Shown here: positions 44,008 to 54,299 of the stretch, one piece after another
How the letters are laid out: every line of letters begins with the position of its first letter
Numbering within the stretch: the stretch's first letter is position 1
Assembly: GCA_949281375.1 (NCBI GenBank)
Contig: CASDLT010000026.1
Location: forward strand, 1-64,000
Source of the DNA: an uncultured Nitrosomonas sp.
Lineage (GTDB): Bacteria; Pseudomonadota; Gammaproteobacteria; Burkholderiales; Nitrosomonadaceae
Length of the DNA: 64,000 nt
Direction of reading: 5' to 3'
Notes under the pieces: model-generated
Told to the model about the DNA's origin: nothing
The model's database searches: none
What the model saw: only the letters and a program-made list of their open reading frames with translations
Program-made: the position numbers and the translations under genes

Positions 44008-45264
44008 ATGCATACGTTTACATGGGTTTTTTTAATGGCGTTTGCGCTCACGACGCTGACGCAAATCTGGTTGTCCATCAGGCATATACGTTATGTGCGC
44101 GCTCATCAGAATCAGGTTCCAGAAGAGTTTTCCAGTCAGATCAGTTTGAGCGATCACCAGAAAGCGGCTGATTACACCTGTGCCAAATCGGCTGCGGGTT
44201 ATCCTAGCATAGTACTGCACGGCGTGCTCTTGCTTGTATTCACGTTAGGGGGAGGCTTGAACCTGCTGAGTGAATTCTGGGCGGGCTGGGTGAGTGATCC
44301 GTTAGCACACGGAATGGCGTTGATCATCAGCGCATTTTTTATCATGGGCGTGGCGGAAATTCCATTGAATTATTACCGCACGTTTGTCATCGAGGAGCGG
44401 TACGGTTTCAACAAGATGACGCCGGTGATGTTTTTCACTGATCTGATCAAGCAGAGCATTCTGGGGCTATTGCTGGGAGCGCCTTTGTTATTTTTCGTGT
44501 TGTGGCTGATGGAAAAAATGGGAGATGACTGGTGGTTGTATGCATGGTTGGCTTGGATTGGATTCAATCTGTTCGTGCTGGCAATTTTCCCCACTTGGAT
44601 TGCGCCGTTGTTCAATAAATTTACGCCATTGGAAGACACTGCACTCAAGGCGCGTATTGAGCAGTTAATGAATAAATGTGGCTTCAAGGCCAGCGGATTG
44701 TTCGTCATGGACGGCTCGCGTCGTAGCAACCATGGCAATGCATATTTCACCGGGTTTGGAAAAACCAAGCGTATCGTATTTTTCGACACGTTGTTGTCCC
44801 GGCTCAATCCGAGCGAGATCGAAGCCGTGCTTGCGCACGAATTAGGGCATTTCAAACATCGGCATGTAATCAAGAGGGTTATCATTTCATTCGCGATGAG
44901 CTTGGCTTTTTTATGGATTTTGGGTTATCTGATGAATCAGAGCTGGTTTTATGAAGGTCTCGGCGTGGAAGTCGATTCTGTGCCTTCAACCGCAATGGCA
45001 TTGCTACTGTTTTTCTTGGTCATGCCGGTGTTTACCTTTCTGTTTCATCCATTATCCAGCCTTTATTCACGTAAACACGAGTTCGAGGCGGATGCTTTTG
45101 CCGCGCGGAATTCATCGGCGGATGATCTGATTCATGCGCTGGTCAAACTGTATCAGGACAATGCCGCTACATTGACACCGGATCCGTTGCATTCGGCTTT
45201 CTACGATTCACATCCGCCCGCATCGATACGGGTGGCTCATTTACAAAGTCAGGGGCAAACATGA
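44008..45264 (+). CDS. M48 family membrane metallopeptidase (Ste24-like)
   Basis: Zinc endopeptidase of 418 aa with several membrane helices, of the CAAX prenyl protease 1 type. It likely degrades damaged membrane or envelope proteins, since bacteria lack prenylated CAAX substrates. The zinc motif is AVLAHELGHFKHRH near residue 275, with the third ligand Glu in SRKHEFEADAFAA. The N-terminal helices contain RTFVIEERYGFNKMTP, conserved in the family. It starts a coupled run with the pterin dehydratase and rsgA (four-base overlaps). Confidence 0.93.
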   Translation: MHTFTWVFLMAFALTTLTQIWLSIRHIRYVRAHQNQVPEEFSSQISLSDHQKAADYTCAKSAAGYPSIVLHGVLLLVFTLGGGLNLLSEFWAGWVSDPLAHGMALIISAFFIMGVAEIPLNYYRTFVIEERYGFNKMTPVMFFTDLIKQSILGLLLGAPLLFFVLWLMEKMGDDWWLYAWLAWIGFNLFVLAIFPTWIAPLFNKFTPLEDTALKARIEQLMNKCGFKASGLFVMDGSRRSNHGNAYFTGFGKTKRIVFFDTLLSRLNPSEIEAVLAHELGHFKHRHVIKRVIISFAMSLAFLWILGYLMNQSWFYEGLGVEVDSVPSTAMALLLFFLVMPVFTFLFHPLSSLYSRKHEFEADAFAARNSSADDLIHALVKLYQDNAATLTPDPLHSAFYDSHPPASIRVAHLQSQGQT

Positions 45265-45602
45265 ACACGACTGTGTGCGATTTAGCTTCCAAGCAGTGCC
45301 AACCATGCGAAGGCGGCGTACCGCCATTGTCCAGCGGTGAAATCTCTGCTTTGCTGCAGCAGATCAATGGCTGGCAACTACACGATAAACACATCAGCAA
45401 AACCTATACTTTCAAGAATTATTATCAAACCATGGCATTTGTAAATGCCGTGGCATGGATTTCTCATCGCGAAGATCATCATCCCGATATGCTGGCAGGT
45501 TACAGTCAATGCGTGGTGACTTACAGCACGCATGCGATAGGCGGTTTATCGGAAAATGATTTTATCTGTGCGGCTAAAATCGATCAGTTGTTTTCCATTT
45601 GA
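45261..45602 (+). CDS. phhB: Pterin-4a-carbinolamine dehydratase
   Basis: Recycles tetrahydropterin cofactor; the family is also involved in folate-like metabolism. It is 113 aa. It starts with KQCQPCEGGVPPLSSGEI, a cysteine-bearing extension common in proteobacteria, and has the catalytic AWISHREDHHPDM motif. No phenylalanine hydroxylase gene is in the window, so the pterin user is unknown. The ATG overlaps the M48 stop and the TTG of rsgA overlaps this stop. Confidence 0.92.
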   Translation: MNTTVCDLASKQCQPCEGGVPPLSSGEISALLQQINGWQLHDKHISKTYTFKNYYQTMAFVNAVAWISHREDHHPDMLAGYSQCVVTYSTHAIGGLSENDFICAAKIDQLFSI

Positions 45603-46480
45603 GCATTCGTTCCAAGACTTCGGCGCGAACATCCGGGCAAGTGATTGCTGCGTTCGGCCGACATTTCTCGGTTGAAATTCAGTGCGGAGACATCATTTCG
45701 TGCGTGATGCGCGGCAAAAAAGGCGGAGTGGCCTGTGGCGATCAAGTTGAAATTCAACTGACAACTGCCGGCCAAGGTGTGATCGAAATCATTCAACCGC
45801 GTACTTCGTTGTTATACCGTAGTGATGCGTTCAAGGAAAAAATCATCGCTGCCAACGTGAGTCAGGTGATTATCGTGGTCGCAGCCATTCCCAGCTTCAG
45901 CGAGGAATTGATCAACCGCTGTCTGGTTGCTGCGGAAAGTGCAAACATTTCGGTATTGATCGTGTTGAATAAAGCGGATCTAATCGAACCGACACAAGCA
46001 GCCATGAAAACGCTCTCGATCTACCAAGATCTGGGGCACCCAGTGCTCCAGCTCAGCGCTTTGGGCGATATCTCGACATTGCACCCTTATCTGACTGGAC
46101 ATTTAAATGTTTTTGCGGGCCAATCCGGTATGGGTAAATCCACATTGCTGAATGCATTGATTCCTCATGCCGAAAGAGCTACGGCGGACATTTCGGTGGC
46201 GCTTGATTCTGGTTGTCACACGACCACTCACTCGCAGCTTTATCGTATCGATGCAGCCACGGCAATTATTGATTCTCCAGGATTTCAGGAGTTTGGATTG
46301 AATCACATCAAGATCGAAGACGTGATGTGGGGTTTCAATGAGTTTCACCCTTATCTGGGTCAGTGCAAGTTCAGCAATTGCCGCCACCTTCAAGAACCAG
46401 GATGTGCGGTCGTGCAGGCTGTGCAGCAAGGAAAAATTCATCCCAAGCGGCTGGCTTTTTATCAACGTTTGCTGCGCTGA
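45599..46480 (+). CDS. rsgA: Ribosome small-subunit GTPase RsgA
   Basis: Circularly permuted GTPase that acts late in 30S maturation, 293 aa. A TTG start overlaps the previous stop (TTGA). An OB-fold is followed by the permuted G motifs: NKADLIE (G4), GQSGMGKSTLLNAL (G1) and DSPGFQEFGL (G3). The C-terminal zinc knuckle is CKFSNCRHLQEPGC. All are intact. The M48-phhB-rsgA order occurs in other betaproteobacteria, as far as I recall. Confidence 0.95.
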   Translation: MSIRSKTSARTSGQVIAAFGRHFSVEIQCGDIISCVMRGKKGGVACGDQVEIQLTTAGQGVIEIIQPRTSLLYRSDAFKEKIIAANVSQVIIVVAAIPSFSEELINRCLVAAESANISVLIVLNKADLIEPTQAAMKTLSIYQDLGHPVLQLSALGDISTLHPYLTGHLNVFAGQSGMGKSTLLNALIPHAERATADISVALDSGCHTTTHSQLYRIDAATAIIDSPGFQEFGLNHIKIEDVMWGFNEFHPYLGQCKFSNCRHLQEPGCAVVQAVQQGKIHPKRLAFYQRLLR

Positions 46481-46579
46481 ATAATTTGGGTCGCTTAAAG
46501 CCTTCGGTGTGCTTAGGGATCATTACCCTCATCGAAACGGGGCGCTTCAAATATACAAATGATTGAATGGCGGAAGCTA

Positions 46580-47320
46580 TCAGGCAATACCCGCCAAGCC
46601 TAACAGGCTCAAATCCAGAGTACCATTAACTATTACGTCGCCATACCAGTACTCATTAATCAGCACCGCAGTTTCGTCCGCGATCAGATTGGCTAATTCC
46701 TCATCGCTGCGTGTTGTCGGATCACTCAAAGCGTCGATGAGCAATGACCGATATTCGTTGATATTGGTAGCAGTATGAGAAAAGCTCTTGAGTACCGTTA
46801 ATTCGGAATCATCAAGCCAGGCATAAACATTGATCAAGGTGCCATATACTAAGGACTCGATGCTTTCCTGAGTTGCGGCAATATCGTTGCCCAAATCCGG
46901 AACACCGAGTTCATCCGGTGTGTAAAGTCCATCATCTTTCTGATAGCTGAATATAGGCTCAAAAAAATCACTGTAATCCAGAATTTCTACCTCGGCTTTC
47001 ACTAAGCTGCCAAGCGAGGATGTCGATAGCACATCGCTGCGGTTATTAAACCCAACAAGACTAAATCCATTATCTAATTCTGAGTTAAACAAGATATTGA
47101 TGTCATCAAGTTCGATGGTATCCAGCCCAAAAGAGCTAAAAAAGTTACTGATAGTTTCTGTTGTGTATCCCGTGATGTTGCTGAGGTGTTGAGTGGTGAT
47201 GCCAAATTCTTCTGCAGTATCAAAAATAATGTCAGGTTGCCTGATATTGGCCAAAATAAATTCGTTGGCGTAAGCGACGGTAATCTGATAGTGCGCTAAT
47301 ACTTGCTCCCCGGTAGCCAT
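46580..47320 (-). CDS. Acidic protein of unknown function, 246 aa
   Basis: No signal peptide and no cysteines. The composition is rich in Asp, Glu, Ser and Leu. GAGGTACCC precedes the ATG. The N-terminal half shows IFDTAEEFGITTQHLSNITGY and a near-repeat of the helix-turn pattern in TTETISNFFSSFGLDTIELDD. The C-terminus is hydrophobic (TLDLSLLGLAGIA). The acidic, Cys-free composition with a hydrophobic end resembles proteins exported by type I systems, but no GGxGxD repeats are seen. No family recognised. Confidence 0.6.
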   Translation of the reverse strand: MATGEQVLAHYQITVAYANEFILANIRQPDIIFDTAEEFGITTQHLSNITGYTTETISNFFSSFGLDTIELDDINILFNSELDNGFSLVGFNNRSDVLSTSSLGSLVKAEVEILDYSDFFEPIFSYQKDDGLYTPDELGVPDLGNDIAATQESIESLVYGTLINVYAWLDDSELTVLKSFSHTATNINEYRSLLIDALSDPTTRSDEELANLIADETAVLINEYWYGDVIVNGTLDLSLLGLAGIA

Positions 47321-47816
47321 GGGTACCTCTCAAAATGAATGAATGTGAAGATATTGCGAACGTATGATGAGACGAGAATGTTCGGGTTATTTTCTTGCTA
47401 GGGCGAGATCATAACAAGAGAGACTCTTGATCGTTGCATTTAGAAAGCGCTGGATTCCTACGGCACTCAGCCGTGCAACGTGTTGTACGCTACATGCTTA
47501 TCGATTATTCTCAAACTGGTTTTTTCATTTGTTGTGTTCAATCGGTCTTTAGATTCTTAACTCTTTTGTGCCTCTTTAGCAGCCAGGGATTATCTGGCAT
47601 GGATCCATGGTTAACAATGCGACAAATTGTCGCAGTCTTTCTTGTAAGGCGACATGCATCAAGTGAAACTTTTAATGGATGAGTGAGTCACGAATGAGAA
47701 GGTGTAAAAATTTGAAAGCAGAGCAAACATTTTTGGCAGGCTTCCGATGGGCTGATTATTGTATGATTGAGATTGGATCACGAAAGGGACTTCACTGAAA
47801 AACTGGACGGATAAAC
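47321..47816. other. 496-base spacer before the peroxiredoxin gene
   Basis: An 82-codon plus-strand ORF (47434-47682) covers part of it but lacks a ribosome-binding site and shows no recognisable domain. A small hairpin ACGGC-ACTCA-GCCGT occurs near 47461. The rest probably holds promoters for the genes on both sides. Confidence 0.35.
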
Positions 47817-48353
47817 ATGATGGAAGAATTAACCATTATCTTGGCGGTCGTTACATTAGGATTCATGTTCTGGTATTTCTCGCGGCCGACGGTTTCACTG
47901 AAAGTCGGTCAATATGCACCGGATTTTCACTTGCCTGATCAGCATGGAAAAACATATAGTCTGATCGATTTTCGAGGTCAATGGTTGGCATTGTATTTTT
48001 ATCCTAAAGACGATACACCGGGATGCACCAAGCAAGCCTGCACTTATCGAGATGGATTGCAAGAACTGGCTGATCTGGGCGCGGAAGTGGTTGGCATCAG
48101 CGTGGATGACGCCAATAGTCATGCGGATTTTGCAAAGAAATTTCATTTGCAATTCCCGTTATTGGCCGATACCACGGGGGGCGTGGCGGCGAGTTATCAT
48201 TCACTGATCAATCTCGGGATCGCCAAATTTGCAAAACGTAATACCTTCCTGATCGATCCGCAGGGAAAAATTGCCCGGTTGTATTTATCGGCAAGCGCTG
48301 CGCGAAATTCCACAGAAGTGATTGAAGACCTGAAAAGCTTGCGCACGGAGTAG
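47817..48353 (+). CDS. Membrane-anchored peroxiredoxin of the Bcp/PrxQ type
   Basis: Thiol peroxidase of 178 aa. The peroxidatic cysteine lies in YFYPKDDTPGCTKQACTYRD, and the second cysteine five residues later is the usual PrxQ resolving residue. VGQYAPDFHLPDQHGKTYSL opens the domain. Unlike E. coli Bcp, residues 4-22 (ELTIILAVVTLGFMFWYF) form a membrane helix. With few positive charges before the helix and Arg after it, the domain side is probably cytoplasmic, but this is not firm. It could protect the membrane from peroxides. Confidence 0.9.
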   Translation: MMEELTIILAVVTLGFMFWYFSRPTVSLKVGQYAPDFHLPDQHGKTYSLIDFRGQWLALYFYPKDDTPGCTKQACTYRDGLQELADLGAEVVGISVDDANSHADFAKKFHLQFPLLADTTGGVAASYHSLINLGIAKFAKRNTFLIDPQGKIARLYLSASAARNSTEVIEDLKSLRTE

Positions 48354-48455
48354 CATTCGTTTGTCGTATCGGCAGCGCTTTCTTGATTTCTATCAAAATA
48401 CAAACAATTTGTTACAAACATTATTGTACGAATTCACGCCCAGAGGAAGGTCAAC

Positions 48456-48827
48456 ATGGCAAATTTTACTGAAGAGCAGCTCACACAATTGAAAGCTGCG
48501 CTGCATAGACGCTACCTGAATTTACAAGAAGAAATTCACAATGAAATGGGGCATTCAGCGCAAGTGCGGGATTTCAATCTGACGGATTATTTAAATAATA
48601 TTCCCGACGACATCGATACCGCGCTGGTGGACCGGCAGATCAATGAAATGCGTGAACTGGAGATGTCGATGAAATATTTGAGCGATCTCGAGTTTGGCGA
48701 TTGCATCGATTGCGGCAAAGAAATAGGATTTGAGCGGTTATTGGCCTATCCATCCGCGCAGCGTTGCATCGACTGCCAGAACCAGTATGAAAAGGCCTTC
48801 CCTCATGAATCCAATCCTTCGCTCTGA
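48456..48827 (+). CDS. TraR/DksA family zinc-finger protein
   Basis: RNA-polymerase-binding regulator type, 123 aa. The coiled-coil is short. The tip reads DDIDTALVDRQINEM rather than the DxxDxA of true DksA. The zinc finger is CIDCGKEIGFERLLAYPSAQRCIDCQ, with all four cysteines. It is shorter than DksA (about 150 aa), so it is probably a DksA-like paralogue with modified activity. AGGAAGGTCAAC precedes the ATG. It is convergent with the Smr gene with five bases between stops. Confidence 0.9.
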   Translation: MANFTEEQLTQLKAALHRRYLNLQEEIHNEMGHSAQVRDFNLTDYLNNIPDDIDTALVDRQINEMRELEMSMKYLSDLEFGDCIDCGKEIGFERLLAYPSAQRCIDCQNQYEKAFPHESNPSL

Positions 48828-48832
48828 AACGT

Positions 48833-49411
48833 TCATTCAGGACGAGCAGCGGTCTTGAGTAGCACCACTACAGCGCCACTGCCGCCCTCTTCTGGCCGAG
48901 TCTGGCAGAATGCGAGGACGTACGCGCACTGAATCAACCAATTACCGATACGCGTTTTCAAAACCGGTTCGCGGTCTTTCGAGCTTAATCCTTTGCCATG
49001 AATGACTCGCACGCATCGATGCTGTTCTCGTAAACAGCTTGACAGAAAAATACTCAATTCCTGTCTTGCTTCATCGCGCGTCAGGCCATGCAGGTCAAGC
49101 GTACGCTGAATTTTCCAGTGACCCCGGCGCAAGCGTTTGAGTATCTGATGCGATATACCAGGCCGGGCAAAGGACCATTCATCTCCGGCTTCCATTTCTA
49201 AGGAAATGTGATCTGAAAGTGTATTATCCAGAACTTCCTGATCGGAATGTTTTTTTTTGCGCGGCAGCGGAGAAACAGGAGAATTGCGTGGAGTGACAGT
49301 GTTGGGCGCAGGCAAGCGCATGACATCTTGCATTTCCCTATGAAATAGCGTGCTTTCGTTATCTTTGTCGATAAAATTCTGATCAGTCACTGAATTTCCA
49401 GCAAATAACAT
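48833..49411 (-). CDS. Smr domain protein
   Basis: Protein of 192 aa with a C-terminal Smr domain: TLDLHGLTRDEARQELSIFL, then RCVRVIHGKGLSS and YVLAFCQTRPEEGGSGAVVVLL. The TRPEEGGxGA ending is characteristic of SmrA/SmrB proteins. SmrB cleaves mRNA at collided ribosomes, and this one resembles the SmrA/SmrB group. The first 90 residues are polar and poorly conserved, with a basic patch PLPRKKKH that might contact RNA. It lies nine bases after trxB in the same direction. Confidence 0.9.
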   Translation of the reverse strand: MLFAGNSVTDQNFIDKDNESTLFHREMQDVMRLPAPNTVTPRNSPVSPLPRKKKHSDQEVLDNTLSDHISLEMEAGDEWSFARPGISHQILKRLRRGHWKIQRTLDLHGLTRDEARQELSIFLSSCLREQHRCVRVIHGKGLSSKDREPVLKTRIGNWLIQCAYVLAFCQTRPEEGGSGAVVVLLKTAARPE

Positions 49412-49420
49412 TGATTGACA

Positions 49421-50389
<969 letters not shown>

Positions 50390-50399
50390 TCATTGAAAT

Positions 50400-51059
50400 T
50401 TAGTTACGAAGTAATTCAAGCACTACATTGTACCCGTAAATAGGCACTTTTCCTTCGGACTCGAGCTTTTTTGCGATCATCGCCGCACGTTCGGCAATGG
50501 ATTTGTTTCGTAGCAGTAAATCCGTACCATTGAGTGCTTCATCGGGAAAGTACATTTGCGTGGTTAAAGCTCGATAGCCCTGTTTCGAGATTTTAAAATG
50601 GATATGGGGGGGCCTGATCCAGTCCTTGTCTGCCGGATAAGCGCCGGGCATCACGGTTTTGAACTCAAAGTAGCCATTATGATCACTGCTCATCATCGCC
50701 CAACCCTGGAAATTTGGATCCAGGCGGGCTGGATTACGATCCGAGCGGTGGCGGTATCGACCGTTGGCGTCGGCTTGCCAGATATCCAGCAATGCGCCAG
50801 CGATGCGGTTCCCGGCAGTATCCAGCACTTGGCCACGCACCAGGATGCGCGGGCCTAGTGCCGAAGTCCCATGACCATCGAAATGCGTCAGATCTGCATC
50901 CTTGTCGCGCTGCTCATGGAGCGGATAAAACGGTCCTTGTGTCTCACCGGGTGTTGGCGTCAAGGATAGTAACTGAGCAAATCCATTTTTACCGAGTATT
51001 GTGACGAGCCCACTCAGGGCAGTTAATTTAAGAATTTTTCTTCTACAAAATTTTTCCAT
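50400..51059 (-). CDS. Exported intradiol ring-cleavage dioxygenase
   Basis: Non-heme Fe(III) dioxygenase of the protocatechuate 3,4-dioxygenase/catechol 1,2-dioxygenase superfamily, 219 aa. The N-terminus MEKFCRRKILKLTALSGL has a twin-arginine pattern followed by a hydrophobic segment, so it may be exported folded by Tat. The domain has TPGETQGPFYP, DIWQADANGRYRH (Tyr ligand), MPGAYPADKDWIRPPHIHFK (Tyr and two His ligands). The substrate is unknown, and in a presumed lithotroph its purpose is unclear. It lies 13 bases upstream of trxB in the same direction. Confidence 0.88.
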   Translation of the reverse strand: MEKFCRRKILKLTALSGLVTILGKNGFAQLLSLTPTPGETQGPFYPLHEQRDKDADLTHFDGHGTSALGPRILVRGQVLDTAGNRIAGALLDIWQADANGRYRHRSDRNPARLDPNFQGWAMMSSDHNGYFEFKTVMPGAYPADKDWIRPPHIHFKISKQGYRALTTQMYFPDEALNGTDLLLRNKSIAERAAMIAKKLESEGKVPIYGYNVVLELLRN

Positions 51060-51228
51060 GATTCATGCCTTTAACCCCAGAACTGGCGTGGTTGAGATAT
51101 CTGATCAATTTACATAGTATTCATAAGAATAGACTGTGTTCATCGCCATTAATTCTTTTACATTCATCTCATGGCGCTGTAGTCCATAGAGATTGCAATA
51201 GAAATCCAATATTTGAGAGATAAACCGA

Positions 51229-52515
51229 ATGAAATTCGCCTTATTCCCGTTTTTTGTAATGATCCTATTCTGTTTGAGCGAAGCTCGCGCCAATAATCTG
51301 ACCAGTTTATTCAAGAAAAGTAGATTGGAATTGGGTGGTTGGATTAATGGCGGAGCCACGTACAATGCTAATAATCCTTCCGATGGATTCAATGGCACAG
51401 TGACATTCGCCGATCGCGCCGAGCGATTTCAGTTAAACCAATTCAATTTATTTTTACAGCGCTCCGTGGAATCAGAGGGCAGCCAATGGGATATTGGCGG
51501 CCGTTTTGACTTTTTGTTCGGAACGGACGCCATCTATGCGCAGGCTTTCGGTATTTCAGCTTTCGATGAAAATACGGGTGAACCTTCAAATAGAGGCAAC
51601 TGGGATCTCAATATATGCTGCAACTCAACCCGCACTTACGGTATTGCACTGCCGCAGGCCTATTTAGAAGCCTATGTTCCGTTTGGTGAAGGACTCAATA
51701 TCAAACTGGGACATTTTTATACGCCGATAGGCTATGAAAGTGTTCCCGCGCCAGACAATTTTTTTTATACGCGCGGTTACATCCTTAACAGTGGCGAGCC
51801 ATTCACGCATACGGGTCTGTTGACGAGCCTCTCGGTCACTAAAAATTGGCTTGTGCAAACTGGCGCAACCACCGGGAGCGCCACCGGTGGCTGGGATGGC
51901 GGTTTCGATAAGCAATTGGATAACTGGGGTGCATTACTGAATATCATCTGGAATAGCGACGATAAAAAAACCTCGGCCCAGATTGGCGGAACATACGGCA
52001 CCACGGCGGTCGATGAGCCTTGGTTGATGTATAGCACTGTCCTGCAGCGCTGGTGGACACCTAAAACCCATATGGTCATTCATCATACTCATGGCTGGGC
52101 GAGCAATATCAATCTCCCCGAGGGCATTAAAAATGCGTCGTGGTATAGCATCAACACGCATCTGACTTATGATTTATTTCGCGATGTGTCTTTGGGCATA
52201 CGTGCCGAGCGATTCCATGATCGGAATGGTTGGCGGGTTTTTTCGCCCTATCGCATACTCTCGGCCCTTAACAATAAGGGCGCCAGTTTTGCAGGCAATG
52301 TTCCTTTCATTAGCGCTCCAGCGGATTATTATGCCGTTACGCTGGGAGCCAATTGGAACCCAGGGAAGAGATTTGGCTGGAAGTCATTGGAAAATCTAAT
52401 CATTCGGAAGAATATCCGCTATGACAGAGCGGATGGCGTAGGCATGGCGTTCAGGCCATTTGATGGTAAGAAAGATCAATTTCTATTTTCGTTGGATGCC
52501 ACATTTTCTTTTTAA
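51229..52515 (+). CDS. Outer membrane porin, BBP2/OmpL-like
   Basis: Protein of 428 aa with a signal peptide (FALFPFFVMILFCLSEARA). It belongs to the beta-barrel porin-2 type: ELGGWINGGATYNANNPSDG at the barrel start, QLNQFNLFLQRSVE, GRFDFLFGTDAIYAQ, then many aromatic-bordered strands, ending in FLFSLDATFSF with the terminal Phe expected for BAM recognition. The solute is unknown. It is monocistronic with an AT-rich leader and is divergent from the dioxygenase gene. Confidence 0.85.
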   Translation: MKFALFPFFVMILFCLSEARANNLTSLFKKSRLELGGWINGGATYNANNPSDGFNGTVTFADRAERFQLNQFNLFLQRSVESEGSQWDIGGRFDFLFGTDAIYAQAFGISAFDENTGEPSNRGNWDLNICCNSTRTYGIALPQAYLEAYVPFGEGLNIKLGHFYTPIGYESVPAPDNFFYTRGYILNSGEPFTHTGLLTSLSVTKNWLVQTGATTGSATGGWDGGFDKQLDNWGALLNIIWNSDDKKTSAQIGGTYGTTAVDEPWLMYSTVLQRWWTPKTHMVIHHTHGWASNINLPEGIKNASWYSINTHLTYDLFRDVSLGIRAERFHDRNGWRVFSPYRILSALNNKGASFAGNVPFISAPADYYAVTLGANWNPGKRFGWKSLENLIIRKNIRYDRADGVGMAFRPFDGKKDQFLFSLDATFSF

Positions 52516-52798
52516 TTACTGCAAAAAATACACTCAGCATTATTTTATAGTGCTGGGTAACTTCTTAAATGGCCATTTTTCAGTGCTATTCTTCGGTTAT
52601 GAACGTTACACGTTTGCATTACCATACTGAGCATCAGAATATTTGCCGGCATTCTCACAAAAAGTAATTGATCGTGTACTGACTCAGCAAGAATTTCTAT
52701 CAAGGAAATCTTATTTTTAAAAAATACAGTGCAGCCTGCACATTAATTTGGCAGAATTGGCTGTTTAAAAATAACCTTTCACTAACCGGGGAAATGAA
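52516..52798. other. AT-rich leader of the glutamate dehydrogenase gene
   Basis: 283 bases without an ORF. It is AT-rich with scattered T tracts and probably contains the gdhA promoter. GGGGAAATGAA just before the ATG gives a ribosome-binding site. No riboswitch or strong hairpin was recognised. I looked for a sigma-54 pattern and did not find correct GG-N10-GC spacing. Confidence 0.4.
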
Positions 52799-54142
52799 AT
52801 GAAATACAAGAGTCTTGATGAGTTTAGTGCGTATGTGACTGAACGAAATCCGAATCAGCCAGAATATATGCAGGCTGTGACAGAAGTCATAGAAAGTTTA
52901 TGGCCTTTTATAACCGAAAATTCTCGATATGCTGAACATGGATTGCTCGATCGCTTGGTCGAGCCAGAGCGGATCATTATATTTCGCGTGTCGTGGGTGG
53001 ATGATCATGGCGAAGTCAGAGTCAATCGCGGCTACCGAATTCAGCACAGCTCGTCGATCGGTCCCTATAAGGGCGGTATTCGATTTCACCCGTCAGTGAA
53101 TTTGTCGATTCTCAAGTTCCTGGCTTTTGAGCAAACCTTCAAGAATGCATTAACGACATTGCCAATGGGCGGTGGCAAAGGTGGATCTGATTTTGACCCA
53201 AAAGGAAAAAGCCCCGGTGAGATCATGCGCTTCTGTCAAGCTTTCATCAGCGAATTATTCCGCCATATTGGTTCCGATACCGACGTTCCTGCTGGAGATA
53301 TTGGCGTGGGTGGTCGTGAGGTAGGTTTCATGGCGGGCATGATGAAAAAATTATCCAATCGCGCGGATTGCGTCTTTACGGGTAAAGGCTTGAGTTTCGG
53401 CGGTTCGTTGATACGGCCGGAAGCTACCGGTTATGGCACCGTTTATTTTGCTCAGGAAGTATTAAAACATGCAGGTCGTTATCTCGAAGGCATGCGGGTT
53501 TCGGTATCTGGTTCGGGCAATGTCGCACAATTTGCCGTTGAGAAAGCCATGGCTCAGGGAGCCAAGGTCATCACCGTGTCGGATTCGAGCGGTACCATCG
53601 TTGATGAAGCTGGATTCACACCGGAAAAACTGGCGATACTGAACGATGTCAAGAATCACCTTTATGCGCGGCTTGATGAATACGCCAAACGTGTCAATGT
53701 GACTTTCCTGCCAGGCGCGAAACCCTGGCATATCCCGGTGCAGGTAGCGTTGCCTTGCGCTACGCAGAATGAAATTACCGCCGAGGATGCGAAGACTCTG
53801 GTCAACAATGGCGTCATTTGTGTTGCAGAAGGGGCGAACATGCCTTCGACGGCAGAGGCAGTTGAATGTTTTATTCATAACAAGGTGTTGTACGCGCCCG
53901 GTAAAGCCAGCAACGCAGGCGGGGTGGCAACCTCTGGTCTGGAAATGAGCCAGAATGCGATGAGGATGTCATGGAAGCGAGAAGAAGTGGATGTGCGTTT
54001 GCAGGAAATCATGCGCGCCATTCATAAATCCTGCCTGAAGTACGGCACCAAATCGGATGGGAGCGTTAATTATGTGGATGGCGCCAATATTGCCGGCTTC
54101 GTCAAAGTGGCGGACGCCATGCTGGGGCAGGGCATCATTTGA
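52799..54142 (+). CDS. gdhA: NADP-type glutamate dehydrogenase
   Basis: Converts 2-oxoglutarate and ammonium to glutamate, 447 aa, hexameric type. The substrate region is GYRIQHSSSIGPYKGGIRFHPSVNLS, with the catalytic lysine segment LPMGGGKGGSDFDPKGKS and PAGDIGVGGREVGFM. The Rossmann motif is VSVSGSGNVAQFAVEKA, with Ser-Asp after strand 2 (TVSDSSG), the NADP-preferring form. For an ammonia oxidiser with high internal ammonium this would be the main assimilation enzyme. That link is inferred. Confidence 0.96.
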   Translation: MKYKSLDEFSAYVTERNPNQPEYMQAVTEVIESLWPFITENSRYAEHGLLDRLVEPERIIIFRVSWVDDHGEVRVNRGYRIQHSSSIGPYKGGIRFHPSVNLSILKFLAFEQTFKNALTTLPMGGGKGGSDFDPKGKSPGEIMRFCQAFISELFRHIGSDTDVPAGDIGVGGREVGFMAGMMKKLSNRADCVFTGKGLSFGGSLIRPEATGYGTVYFAQEVLKHAGRYLEGMRVSVSGSGNVAQFAVEKAMAQGAKVITVSDSSGTIVDEAGFTPEKLAILNDVKNHLYARLDEYAKRVNVTFLPGAKPWHIPVQVALPCATQNEITAEDAKTLVNNGVICVAEGANMPSTAEAVECFIHNKVLYAPGKASNAGGVATSGLEMSQNAMRMSWKREEVDVRLQEIMRAIHKSCLKYGTKSDGSVNYVDGANIAGFVKVADAMLGQGII

Positions 54143-54299
54143 TAATGTGCAGCTTCTGTTCAATTTCCAATGGTCTGAATTTCTGTTAGAAGGTGCGCTC
54201 ATGGGAAATTTACAATATGCGACCGGTGGTTGTGACTGATTGTAAGTGCTTGTTCTAGTGATTTGTCTATGTTTCGTGTAAGGCTGGATTGTCATCACT

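Noticed and set aside
52516-52798. Possible sigma-54 promoter (TTGGCAGAATTGGCTG) before gdhA
   Set aside because: The GG-GC spacing is eight bases rather than ten.
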